From Devosia sp. (GTDB lineage Bacteria > Pseudomonadota > Alphaproteobacteria > Rhizobiales > Devosiaceae): a stretch of 40,464 bases of DNA. Below, one piece after another: positions 33,388 to 40,464 of the stretch. The notes under the pieces were generated by a model that was not told where the DNA came from, searched no databases, and worked only from the letters and a program-made list of their open reading frames with translations. Every line of letters begins with the position of its first letter. The stretch's first letter is position 1. The translations under genes and the position numbers were made by a program. The stretch is taken from the NCBI GenBank assembly GCA_015234425.1, contig JADGNE010000024.1, positions 1-40,464 on the forward strand, read 5' to 3'.

Positions 33388-34038
33388 ATGGGCAAAATTC
33401 TTAGCTATCTCCGATCATTTTCCGGCGTTGAGCCTGACACCAATTTCCAGAGAACGCGCATCAAGGGTTTCGCGCTGGCACACGGCTGGACCGTCGAAGG
33501 CTGGTTCGAGGACATTAGTGATGAGGTGCTGACACCTATGATGGAGCGGGAGCGCGGGCAGGAACTGGCCAATCAAGTCCGGCCGGGCGACATCATCATC
33601 GCATACTCGGCGGAGGCGATTTCAAACTCGGCCACGGACTTCGTCGGTGCCATCGATTATTTCACGCGCAAAAAGGTTCAGATGTTTCTCGTACAGGAAA
33701 CCTTGGAAATGGCGCCTGTAGCCACTGACATGGCCCGGAAGCTCGCTGCGCGCTTTGAACTCGGCGAGAAACGACGCTCATTGCTCCTGTCCCGTGCGCG
33801 GCGGGAGAAGGAAGACAAAGGACAGTTTGCAGGGGGCAGAGTCCCATTCGGCTGGAAGCGAGATGAAGAAGGCAAGCTCGTGGCCGAACCATCACAGCAA
33901 GAAGCCATTCGGGAAATGCGCCGGTTACGAGGCCAAGGCTTTAGCTACAGATCGATTGAAGCGAAAATGGCCGAACATGGCTTCAAGGTTTCCCATCAGA
34001 GCGTCAAGGCCATATTAGCGTATGAACGCAATCAATAA
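33388..34038 (+). CDS. Serine-recombinase-like protein, probably catalytically degenerate
   Basis: A 216-residue protein with the resolvase fold: MGKILSYLRSFSGVEPD at the N-terminus, MFLVQE near residue 95, and a C-terminal recombinase-type segment GGRVPFGWKRDEEGKLVAEP followed by a helix-turn-helix. The usual YxRVS is changed to YLRSFS, and the arginines of LDRLxR are replaced by YSAEAISNS. Catalysis is therefore doubtful. It may be a DNA-binding or excision-control factor, like other catalytically lost recombinases. It is divergent from the polymerase operon. Confidence 0.7.
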   Translation: MGKILSYLRSFSGVEPDTNFQRTRIKGFALAHGWTVEGWFEDISDEVLTPMMERERGQELANQVRPGDIIIAYSAEAISNSATDFVGAIDYFTRKKVQMFLVQETLEMAPVATDMARKLAARFELGEKRRSLLLSRARREKEDKGQFAGGRVPFGWKRDEEGKLVAEPSQQEAIREMRRLRGQGFSYRSIEAKMAEHGFKVSHQSVKAILAYERNQ

Positions 34039-34150
34039 GGCCATGCGCGGGATTTTCTAATCCAAACCATGCAGATGGGATTTAACTCCGTGTCTGTGGT
34101 TCTTGGTGTTCGTCGTCTGGATCTGTTCGTTTGTCCTGGTTCAGCCTGTC

Positions 34151-34207
34151 ATAGCAATTCAATTGCGCGGCTCTGAAGGATCAAAGGCGCGCTCTCTAAA
34201 TTGCTAT
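34151..34207. repeat. Interrupted inverted repeat near the HUH gene (copy 1 of a 12-mer repeat)
   Basis: ATAGCAATT (34151) and AATTGCTAT (34199) form 9-base arms, with a nested perfect palindrome GCAATT-C-AATTGC (34154-34166). The 12-mer AGCAATTCAATT (34153-34164) recurs at 35316. No gene is seen in 34039-34268. Confidence 0.5.
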
Positions 34208-34268
34208 GCCGGTCCCCGCAATGTCAGCCGCGCGTGGCACAGGTTGACCGCATGGGGACGGGATCGGC

Positions 34269-34757
34269 TCAACTGCCGATAAGGTCTCGAAACAAAATGG
34301 TTTGCCGAAGGTCGTCGTATCCCCACGACGTCATCTCCTTGGTGACGTAACCGGAGAGGTTGCCATCATACTGCTCTTGCAGATCGATGGTGCCACCGGG
34401 GCAGAGCTTGGCCCATATGGCGGCGCAGTGCTCTCGCAGCGTGGCTGTCGTTTCATTACCCGCGAACCGCACCATGGCATGCCCATGGATGTGGGTCGTG
34501 ATTTGCTCAAGGAACATAATGCCATCGGTGCGCAATGCCAGCGGCTTGCCTTGCGGCGGCCGATGCAGCAGCTTGCGGTCCAGGTGATGGTGAAACTCAC
34601 GCACCCGCCGCACAAATTCCGAGTATGGCATGTTGCACTTGCTGGCCAGGGTCAGAAAGTAATCGGGGAACTGGTCCGCATAGGCGATATATAGATCGCG
34701 TATCTTGGCCTCGCGCATATAGCGGTACGTCTCCGCCTTCTCCTGCTGCCTCGTCAT
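34269..34757 (-). CDS. Small HUH (Rep-like) endonuclease candidate
   Basis: ATG 34757 follows GGAGG by eight bases and gives 162 residues. Three motifs of HUH replication or relaxase enzymes appear in order: motif I FLT (residues 34-36, DYFLTLAS), motif II H89-I-H91 (TTHIHGHAMVRF) and motif III Y137-x-x-K140 (GYVTKEM). That order and spacing match Rep nucleases that nick an origin through the Tyr and stay attached to the 5' end. No helicase or other domain is present. It could be a small plasmid or phage-type replication initiator, a RAYT-like transposase relative, or a domesticated nuclease. It is divergent from a regulator-like gene across a large dyad. The call rests on motifs alone. Confidence 0.6.
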   Translation of the reverse strand: MTRQQEKAETYRYMREAKIRDLYIAYADQFPDYFLTLASKCNMPYSEFVRRVREFHHHLDRKLLHRPPQGKPLALRTDGIMFLEQITTHIHGHAMVRFAGNETTATLREHCAAIWAKLCPGGTIDLQEQYDGNLSGYVTKEMTSWGYDDLRQTILFRDLIGS

Positions 34758-34788
34758 CGCGAAATCCTCCATCATTGCCCGAACCGCT

Positions 34789-34835
34789 AAATACGGTTGC
34801 AGCAGCCGTTTCCGGCCTGCTGCTCAATTGTATTT
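34789..34835. promoter_or_regulatory. 47-bp dyad between the HUH gene and the divergent gene
   Basis: Nested symmetric arms AAATAC/GTATTT (34789, 34830) and GCAGCA/TGCTGC (34799, 34818), with AGCAG-CCG and CGG-C-CTGCT around TTTC, share one axis near 34812. It may be an operator for both genes, or a stem-loop substrate of the HUH enzyme. Confidence 0.5.
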
Positions 34836-34856
34836 ATGGCGGGAGGGTCAGCGACG

Positions 34857-35243
34857 ATGACGCAGGGGATCGAGTTTCTGGAAACTATCTACGGGCAGCT
34901 TCACGAGGCCCGAATTGTCCGCTCCAAGGGCGAGTTCTCGGAGCGGTTGCTCGGGAAGTCGCCGAGCTACTTGACCTCAATGCGGGCCAAGCAGCGGGTT
35001 GTTTCCAGTTCAGTGGTCATGGGTTTGAGCGATAGTCTCATGGCCGAGATTACCAGCCTCGGCTCTTGCACAACCCATGCCGAAAATCGCGCCATACTGC
35101 GTCGTGCGTTGGCGCAGGTGAACAATTATTTGGCCGACCAGACCGTCCCTGCGGGAGTTCCGGCTTCGGAAATGACACCACCTTTTCCACGGCAAAACTG
35201 GTTGTCATCATTGTTTCGCATGATCGTCGGTGTTTCAGTCTGA
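34857..35243 (+). CDS. Small regulator-like protein (possibly DUF6626)
   Basis: ATG 34857 follows GGGAGG and gives 128 residues. The N-terminal EFLETIYGQLHEARIVRSKG and the segment SERLLGKSPSYLTSMRAKQR look like a small helix-turn-helix DNA-binding module; I recall a similar DUF6626 family but could not confirm it. The C-terminus has no known domain. It is divergent from the HUH gene and may control it through the dyad between them. Confidence 0.6.
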   Translation: MTQGIEFLETIYGQLHEARIVRSKGEFSERLLGKSPSYLTSMRAKQRVVSSSVVMGLSDSLMAEITSLGSCTTHAENRAILRRALAQVNNYLADQTVPAGVPASEMTPPFPRQNWLSSLFRMIVGVSV

Positions 35244-35315
35244 CAACCGAACTTGGCAGGCTTTTTGGTGAGCTGGATTTCGCTGCTCCACATTCCGTAC
35301 ACCCCGCAGTGGGAC

Positions 35316-35336
35316 AGCAATTCAATTAGCAATTGC
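35316..35336. repeat. Copy 2 of the AGCAATTCAATT repeat
   Basis: AGCAATTCAATT (35316-35327) repeats the 12-mer at 34153 exactly, followed by the palindrome GCAATTGC (35329). The two copies flank the HUH gene and the divergent gene, about 1.16 kb apart. Confidence 0.5.
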
Positions 35337-35446
35337 AGCTATTGTGGATCAGGAGGATCGAGCCAGCGTCAATGGAAACCAATCCAGAGCGCGCCGCAAG
35401 ACAGGCCGGGAGTGCACGATGTCAGGACGTGGAGGAAAAAACCCTT

Positions 35447-36406
35447 ATGCAGATCGTTGAGGAAGATCGCCTCAATGCGCTCAGGGAATATCGCATACTC
35501 GATACCGAGCCGGATGAAAGCTTTGAGCGGATTACAAGAATTGTGTCAGCCGCGCTTCGTGTTCCCATGGCCGCCATAACCTTGGTTGATGCAGATCGGC
35601 AATGGTTCAAATCACGCCTTGGCATCGATCTCGATGAAACGCCCAGAAGCGCATCCTTTTGCGCGCACACCATGATCGGGGATACCGCCATGGTGGTGCC
35701 TGATGCCATGCTTGACCCTCGGTTTTTGGACAATCCTGTGGTTTTGGGTGACCCGCGCATCCGATTTTACGCTGGCTTCCCTTTGGTTTCTCCAGGTGGC
35801 ATGCCGCTTGGGGCTGTGTGTGCGCTCGATATTGAGCCACGCACCGCCAGTCCGGAGGAGCTAGGGCTTTTGAAAGACCTGGCTGCGCTTGTGGTGGAGC
35901 AACTCAATCTGAGGCTTTTGGCGTCGACAGACGGTCTCACCGGATCGCTTCGCCGGGAGGCATTCTTTGAGGCAGCGTCCCGAGAACTTCGATTGTCACA
36001 CCAGTACGAGTGGCCGACGAGTTGCCTAATGATCGACGCGGACCACTTTAAATCCATCAATGACAACCATGGTCATGAAGTGGGGGATGAGGCTCTCGAA
36101 GCTCTCGTTCAAGCCATAAAATCCGGGTTACGATCAACGGACATCGTGGGCCGAATTGGGGGCGAAGAATTTGCGGTTCTTCTGCCCCGTACGTCTTTGG
36201 ATGCGGCGCTAGGGGTCGCGGAACGAATTAGAAAACAAGTTTCCGCCATCGAAATTCAGGCAATGCCTGATCCCATAAAATTTACCATCAGTGCAGGAGT
36301 TGCCGACGCAATGGAGGGCGAAAACATCACTAAGCTGCTGCATAGGGCGGACGTGGCGCTATTTCGTGCAAAGCAATCAGGTCGAAATAAGGTGCTAGCT
36401 TGGTGA
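35447..36406 (+). CDS. GAF-GGDEF diguanylate cyclase
   Basis: A 319-residue protein from ATG 35447 (GGAGG eleven bases upstream); ATG 35372 is an alternative. The N-terminal GAF domain spans about residues 20-150 (ALREYRILDTEPDESFERIT, then TPRSASFCAHTMIGD). The GGDEF domain is about 165-318, with the active-site GGEEF and an RxxD inhibitory site five residues before it (RSTD, then IVGRIGGEEF). It should make c-di-GMP, with product feedback, in response to a small ligand bound by the GAF domain. It is next to the repeat at 35316. Confidence 0.88.
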   Translation: MQIVEEDRLNALREYRILDTEPDESFERITRIVSAALRVPMAAITLVDADRQWFKSRLGIDLDETPRSASFCAHTMIGDTAMVVPDAMLDPRFLDNPVVLGDPRIRFYAGFPLVSPGGMPLGAVCALDIEPRTASPEELGLLKDLAALVVEQLNLRLLASTDGLTGSLRREAFFEAASRELRLSHQYEWPTSCLMIDADHFKSINDNHGHEVGDEALEALVQAIKSGLRSTDIVGRIGGEEFAVLLPRTSLDAALGVAERIRKQVSAIEIQAMPDPIKFTISAGVADAMEGENITKLLHRADVALFRAKQSGRNKVLAW

Positions 36407-36585
36407 CGCCGCATGGCGCTGTTCCAGGAGATTGATCAGACACACATGCAATTGCGTAAAGCCATCTTTAACTATTGGGTGAGTTGTGACCCTGGTTTCG
36501 CTGTCTAATCCTGCGCCCGTAAGGAAATCTGCCGAATACTGCGCTTGAATGATCGTTGTATCTCTGCTGAGCTTGCTGTGCCTCC

Positions 36586-37230
36586 ATGAACGACGGTCAA
36601 CTCTTTGAAACTCTTACCTTAGCGATCCCAGGATTAGTCTGGGTTTGCGATGCGCAAGGCTATGTTGAATTCAATAACGCCCACTGGTCCGAGTTTACAG
36701 GGCTTCCGCAGGAGCGTGGACTTGGCCACGGTTGGCTTGAGAGCATTCATCCTGCCGATGCAGCTGCTTTTCGCGCACAACTCCCGATGGCGCCTGGTGC
36801 CTTTGAAGATGTTCAAGCGGAATTGCGGGTGCGTCGATATGACGGAACGTTTCATCGCCATCTTCTCAATGTCCGCCATGTCGGTGATGGCAAATTAGTC
36901 GGCTGTGCGATCAATGCACATGAGTGGCTGACGGCAGAACTCCGAGATGCCACCCAGGGCAACATCCTCGACATGGTGATCGCCGGTGTCGAACTTCCCC
37001 AGCTACTGGCAGAACTGTGCAAGGCCGCAGAGCGTCAGATCCCCGGCGCCACCTGCAGCATCCTGTTAGTCGATGCGGTCAAGGGCAGTTTTACCGCTGG
37101 TTGCGCGCCCAATCTGCCAGATGACATGCTGAGCGCTGTCCCAACCATTAAGATCGGGACTGGCGTAGGCTCTTGCGGCACCGCTGCGTTTGAAAAGCGC
37201 GATGTGATCAGAGGTGGCACCGGATTTTGA
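36586..37230 (+). pseudogene. PAS-GAF sensor protein, truncated in the GAF domain
   Basis: A 214-residue frame. PAS residues about 8-115 (LAIPGLVWVCDAQGYVEFNN, HWSEFTGL, LGHGWLESIHPADA) are followed by a GAF domain from about 130. The GAF domain stops after GVGSCGTAAFEKRDVIRGGTGF, where a full domain continues with a further 60 or more residues and usually an output kinase or GGDEF domain. No ribosome-binding site is clear. Loss of the C-terminus suggests a decayed gene, or a deletion by recombination. It follows the GGDEF gene on the same strand. Confidence 0.6.
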
Positions 37231-37702
37231 TCCAAGAACGTTCGGGTTTCGCAAGCTCAGCGATCTGGTGCGTGGCACCAGCAAGTTCGATGTCGAGCAA
37301 ACTGCTGGCGGACCATTGCGCATTCGCTCTCGCTAGTCCAACGGCCTGCGCTCGCGCCGCCCCTACGGTCCCCGCTGGCGGGGCTAGTCGTATCAGTAAG
37401 CCGTTGTTGCACTACCCGGGCTACCAGCCCGCTATGCCCCTTGTTGGGCGCGTGCCGGTAGCCAGGATCTCTTCGATATAGCTGCCGATTTCCATGTCGG
37501 ACTGGAAAGCCGCGGCAAGTTTCGCGGGACTTCTGAGCGGCCTCATGGGCATAAGCGCCGCATTTCGGTCGTTGGACGAGCCTTTGCGCTTCTGCGCTAA
37601 GGGTTGGACTCTACCCCTTAAAACCTTCACAAGGGCACGGGCGGTAAGCGGACATATGGAACGTCCAGTGGGCACAAGGGGCAAGGTGTTAGAGCGTGAT
37701 GC
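37231..37702. other. Intergenic DNA with gene remnant
   Basis: About 470 bases without a supported gene. The stretch near 37421-37510 holds the decayed copy described in the next entry. The rest shows no recognised element. Confidence 0.5.
37421..37520 (-). pseudogene. C-terminal remnant of a secreted-protein gene duplicate
   Basis: The minus-strand frame ends GSYIEEILATGTRPTRGIAGW, nearly identical to the end of the gene at 38492 (GTYIEEVMATGTRPARGIAGW). Upstream it diverges into unrelated sequence with no signal peptide. It is a fragment from duplication and loss about 1.1 kb from the intact copy. Confidence 0.65.
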
Positions 37703-38245
37703 ATGATGTTCGGTCGTAGTAGTGCACGGCGCCGTAGGCTCCTTGACGAGCACCGTTACGAACGGGCTATTGAGGAGATCGAGCGGGGAGAGCAGCGAAA
37801 AGGCATTTGGGCTAAAGCTTTAGCTCAGGCTAATTTCGATGCTGGAAAGGCAAAAGCGCTTTACCTGAAGCTAAGGGTTCAGGCCATGGCTGATGAAGAG
37901 CAGGAGTCGTCACCGACGGTTGCGATGACCCCACCGCCCCCGCCGCAAAGAGTGAGCCTTCCTGATCGTGAATTGGCAGAACTGCGCTCCGAGGCCTCAT
38001 CGCGAGTTGGGAGGTATTTCCGCGCATTTCTTTGGATCGCCCTCGGAGTATTCCTCTTTCACACCGTGAATTACCTATTCTTCGGTGTCGTTCCCTTGAT
38101 AAACCCCATATCCTGGATGGAGTCGGCCACATACCTCCTCAATGGGATGCCCTATCTAGGACTATACAATCTCGTTTCGCTCGTCATGTTTGGCCTGCTC
38201 GGATATTGCGTGTATCGCGCTGTGCGTGCCATCCGCGCGCGCTGA
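37703..38245 (+). CDS. Two-helix membrane protein of unknown function
   Basis: A 180-residue protein. The N-terminal half is a charged cytoplasmic helix (YERAIEEIERGEQRKGIWAK), then a proline stretch (PPPPPQ). Two membrane helices follow at about 108-128 (LWIALGVFLFHTVNYLFF) and 150-172 (LGLYNLVSLVMFGLLGYCVY). No family is recognised. The start at 37703 or 37706 has no strong Shine-Dalgarno. Confidence 0.6.
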   Translation: MMFGRSSARRRRLLDEHRYERAIEEIERGEQRKGIWAKALAQANFDAGKAKALYLKLRVQAMADEEQESSPTVAMTPPPPPQRVSLPDRELAELRSEASSRVGRYFRAFLWIALGVFLFHTVNYLFFGVVPLINPISWMESATYLLNGMPYLGLYNLVSLVMFGLLGYCVYRAVRAIRAR

Positions 38246-38491
38246 GTAGGTTGAGCCAACCCTCTCAGGGTGGAGTGTTATGCATGCAGCTTATGCTCCA
38301 TTAGTCAGTGCATCAGGGCGAACAGAATTTTGCCGGCGCCCGATTTCGATCTCGGCGTAAAAGGCGAGCAGATACCAGCCAATGTGTGGGCTGCTTTGTG
38401 GTAGTTGCGCCCGGTAACGTGCCCGCTGATGCCCTACAGCACCCGAGAGCTGAGTTGGCGATCAACGGGCAAGCCGCGCTGCCCTATAGGA

Positions 38492-38902
38492 CTACCACCC
38501 CGCTATGCCCCTCGCTGGGCGCGTGCCGGTGGCCATGACCTCTTCGATATAGGTGCCGAGTTTCATCCCGAACTGGAAGGCCAATTCACGGCACGCCTGG
38601 CGGGTCTCCGGCACGGCTTCATAGGCATAGTCGAAATGCATAATCGCGATCTGCACATCCTTGAAAGCCCCGTTTGCTACGTTGGCATCGAGCCATCCGT
38701 TCTGGTCCATGTCGCGGCTAGCGAACAACATGGTCTTGGACCAGTCACCAACTAATTGCAGAACCGTTGCCCGGAGATTGGCGCAGTCTCTTTGCCCTTG
38801 CTGGTAATGGGCACGTGCAGGAGTCGCCAAAGACAGAATTGCCGGGAACAGCACAATGGCCATTCCCGACATGCGGAGGTATTTCGTGATCGCCGGGATC
38901 AA
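38492..38902 (-). CDS. Secreted small protein of unknown function
   Basis: A 136-residue frame from TTG 38902, which overlaps the upstream stop (TTGA). ATG 38872 is an alternative. The N-terminus is a likely signal peptide (IPAITKYLRMSGMAIVLFPAILSLATPARA). The mature part contains two Cys (RDCANL, ETRQACRELAF) that may form a disulfide in the periplasm, and ends ATGTRPARGIAGW. A decayed second copy lies at 37421. Confidence 0.65.
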   Translation of the reverse strand: MIPAITKYLRMSGMAIVLFPAILSLATPARAHYQQGQRDCANLRATVLQLVGDWSKTMLFASRDMDQNGWLDANVANGAFKDVQIAIMHFDYAYEAVPETRQACRELAFQFGMKLGTYIEEVMATGTRPARGIAGW

Positions 38903-39345
38903 TCGGCCTTGCGCAGCATGTGTCCGCGTTCGGCGGCTGCAGCCGCAAGCTGGGCGTCGAGTTCACCGGCACGAACAGCCTCGGTCAAGGTATCGAGGAT
39001 CGCGGGAAGCGCCGAAAGCTCGCCAACGGCGATAGCATTCTTGTCCTTGGCGAACTCGATGGGCTTTCCGGCATAGCGCAGACCGAAAAAGGTCTGGCCA
39101 CTGGCATCCACAAACCAGCCCGCGCGGAGACGCTTCGGGGTTTCGACCTGGACCCGCTGACCGTCCTCGTTCTTGCGCCAGACCATATGGGTCGGCGCGT
39201 AGTGCTGCCCTGCAAGCTTGGCTTCGGCCATGTCCTTCTGTTCGGCCAGGGCTGCGATAACCTTGTTGCGGGCGCGCTCAACAGGATCATTGCTTGTGCG
39301 CACCGGCTGGGCCGTGGTGAGGGTCAGCTTCTTGAGGATGCTCAT
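38899..39345 (-). CDS. Hypothetical protein (resembles DUF6641)
   Basis: ATG 39345 with GGAGACC upstream gives 148 residues beginning MSILKKLTLTTAQPVRTSND. A central RNKVIAALAEQKDMAEAKLAGQ helix and HMVWRKNEDGQRVQVETPKRL, then FFGLRYAGKPIEF, are visible. The pattern is what I recall for a DUF6641 family of Hyphomicrobiales mobile DNA, not confirmed. It is upstream of the secreted-protein gene on the same strand. Confidence 0.6.
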   Translation of the reverse strand: MSILKKLTLTTAQPVRTSNDPVERARNKVIAALAEQKDMAEAKLAGQHYAPTHMVWRKNEDGQRVQVETPKRLRAGWFVDASGQTFFGLRYAGKPIEFAKDKNAIAVGELSALPAILDTLTEAVRAGELDAQLAAAAAERGHMLRKAD

Positions 39346-39420
39346 GCAGTAGGGTCTCCATGTGGGTTGCTTTCCACATGGCCTACAGCCTTCGCCCAAA
39401 AGAGCGACCACAAATGCCAG

Positions 39421-40422
39421 CTACATATCGACAACCTGACCTGACAGGGTTTGCCCAGAAGGAACCATCAACTCAGGCAACTTTGCCGCTATTGCGTCAA
39501 ATTCCGGGCGGAACTTTTGCAATAAATCTATCATGGCATTGGCTAGCTGTTCTGCGTCCTGAATGTAGTCAACAGGCACCGAGTTACTTTTCAGAAACTT
39601 GGAATATCGCCGCCCCACCTCGGCGGCCCCTTTCTGAAAGCCGATACGCTTGGAAGTGATCGCTGCGCCAACATCCCGAATGCCTTCAATCAGCCTGCGT
39701 CTATCGTCCTGATTGGCAATCGGCCCAACTTCGGCCTGTAACCGCACCTGACCCTTGGTGCCGTCTTTCCCATCAATGACCTCAAGCCAAACGATAAGCG
39801 CCCTGGCCATCCACCAAGGCCCGGTCAGCGCCCAGGCATCAGCGTAGTTTGTTAGTGTCTCGAACCATCGAACCGGTAGAAAGCTCAATGTCCGGTTGTT
39901 CAGACTGCCGAAAACATAGTGAGCAGCACCAATTTGATATGGGATGAACTGCTCCGGCTCATCGCCAAACAATGCGCGGGCTGCAACGGCGAAATCTGAT
40001 CCAGCACCGTGCTCCATTACAAAGTCGAGCACCTTCCGATGATCGCGATATAGGGATCGCGCTAACCGGATCATGTCTTGCCGCTCTTTGCTCATCCCCG
40101 TGGCCTCCTCCAAGACTTCCCTATAGTGCGCCAGAAATGTCATGACCTCCTGAGACAGCAAATAGCGCTCCTGTCCAGAAATTTGCTCAAGAAGAGTGCA
40201 GACCATGCTGTACCTAATCGGCGCATAGCGGGCATCGGCCGGCTCTTCGTCCGTAAGGGTAAGGAACACCCCGCGCATGAGCAGACCAGCACTACGAGGA
40301 CCGTAGATCGCCTGCACTTTGGCCATATACTTGGCGAGTTGCCCTTCATGCTGTCGGCTGTCGTATTTGTTTTCGATGATGAACGCCCAGCTATTCGCTG
40401 GGCTGAAAATGCAGCGCGACAA
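39421..40422 (-). CDS. PD-(D/E)XK nuclease superfamily protein, N-terminus missing
   Basis: The frame carries AFIIENKYDSRQHEGQLAKY (E17, K19 and Q28 from the TTG at 40422), the PDDEXK_4-type nuclease motif, and a further 300 residues. A TGA (40435-40437) lies in frame just upstream, so the acidic residue that should precede ExK is not in this frame. A stretch in another frame further upstream could be its separated start (RLILIVAE). The gene is therefore truncated, frameshifted or cut by the window edge. Family members are often found near defence or plasmid genes. Confidence 0.6.
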   Translation of the reverse strand: MSRCIFSPANSWAFIIENKYDSRQHEGQLAKYMAKVQAIYGPRSAGLLMRGVFLTLTDEEPADARYAPIRYSMVCTLLEQISGQERYLLSQEVMTFLAHYREVLEEATGMSKERQDMIRLARSLYRDHRKVLDFVMEHGAGSDFAVAARALFGDEPEQFIPYQIGAAHYVFGSLNNRTLSFLPVRWFETLTNYADAWALTGPWWMARALIVWLEVIDGKDGTKGQVRLQAEVGPIANQDDRRRLIEGIRDVGAAITSKRIGFQKGAAEVGRRYSKFLKSNSVPVDYIQDAEQLANAMIDLLQKFRPEFDAIAAKLPELMVPSGQTLSGQVVDM

Positions 40423-40464
40423 ACAGGGTGAGATTCAGCGACAATCAGGATGAGACGGAGCGGT

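Larger units (their letters stand above)
17489..40464. mobile_element. Pipolin-like integrated element (left end at tRNA-Thr; right end not seen)
   Basis: Gene content and composition change abruptly after tRNA-Thr. A tyrosine recombinase lies next to the tRNA, followed by a type I R-M operon, a resolvase and a piPolB-type DNA polymerase. The DNA is visibly less GC-rich than the core to the left. tRNA insertion plus tyrosine recombinase plus piPolB defines pipolins, elements first described from E. coli. I searched by eye for a second copy of the tRNA 3' end and found none, so the right boundary is unknown. The region after about 34 kb might be a second accessory element. Confidence 0.7.

Noticed and set aside
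37494..38755. Plus-strand frames at 37494-37706, 38308-38538 and 38405-38755
   Set aside because: They are largely opposite supported minus-strand genes or remnants, with no ribosome-binding sites and no family resemblance.
17489..40464. Second copy of the tRNA-Thr 3' end as attR
   Set aside because: Scanning the intergenic regions by eye for the terminal CCTGTCCGGCAGCACCA showed no match; only the single tRNA copy is present.

Overview
The window looks like alphaproteobacterial chromosome, most likely Hyphomicrobiales and probably a Devosia-like genus. The evidence is the cell-cycle regulators TrcR (DUF1013) and RcdA (DUF1465), perfect CtrA boxes (TTAA-N7-TTAA), the DUF1192, DUF2948 and murA neighbourhood, and GC-rich core genes. 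The genus is inferred from gene content and was not tested.

Left part (1 to about 17.4 kb) is core genome. It holds a cut-off pepF, a TSUP permease, trcR, a quinone oxidoreductase, DUF1192, two small ORFs, rcdA, a YnfA-type membrane protein, rpmE and an ABC exporter. These are followed by an OmpA/MotB-like and MotA/TolQ-like pair, an IMPase, a Sel1 protein, a ThiE-like protein, a class I aldolase, DUF2948, murA, a 49-residue protein and tRNA-Thr(GGT). Intergenic GC-rich palindromes and several clear terminators punctuate it. Two CtrA boxes flank the small genes before rcdA. The second is followed by a structured stretch and a terminator, a candidate CtrA-driven small RNA.

Right part (from 17.49 kb to the window end) is a genomic island starting at the 3' end of tRNA-Thr, with a tyrosine recombinase 187 bp downstream. 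It carries a type I restriction-modification operon (hsdM-hsdS-PD-(D/E)XK ORF-hsdR-DUF5655-like nuclease) and an unrecognised, translationally coupled two-gene module. A Tn3-type resolvase with a 32-bp palindrome, a degenerate receiver protein and an 880-residue family B DNA polymerase follow. The polymerase has intact exonuclease and polymerase motifs and a KTRG motif, which together mark primer-independent PolB (piPolB), the hallmark of pipolins. tRNA insertion, a tyrosine recombinase and a type I R-M operon fit a pipolin. The right attachment site was not found, so the element probably extends past the window or has been rearranged.

Beyond the polymerase lie a small partner gene, a degenerate serine-recombinase-like protein, and a 162-residue protein with Rep-like HUH motifs. 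A small regulator-like gene is transcribed divergently from the HUH gene, with a large dyad between them and related repeats around the pair. Then come a GGDEF protein, a truncated PAS-GAF protein, a secreted-protein gene with a decayed second copy, and a PD-(D/E)XK nuclease at the edge. Coding here is looser, with remnants and truncations, as expected of accessory DNA.
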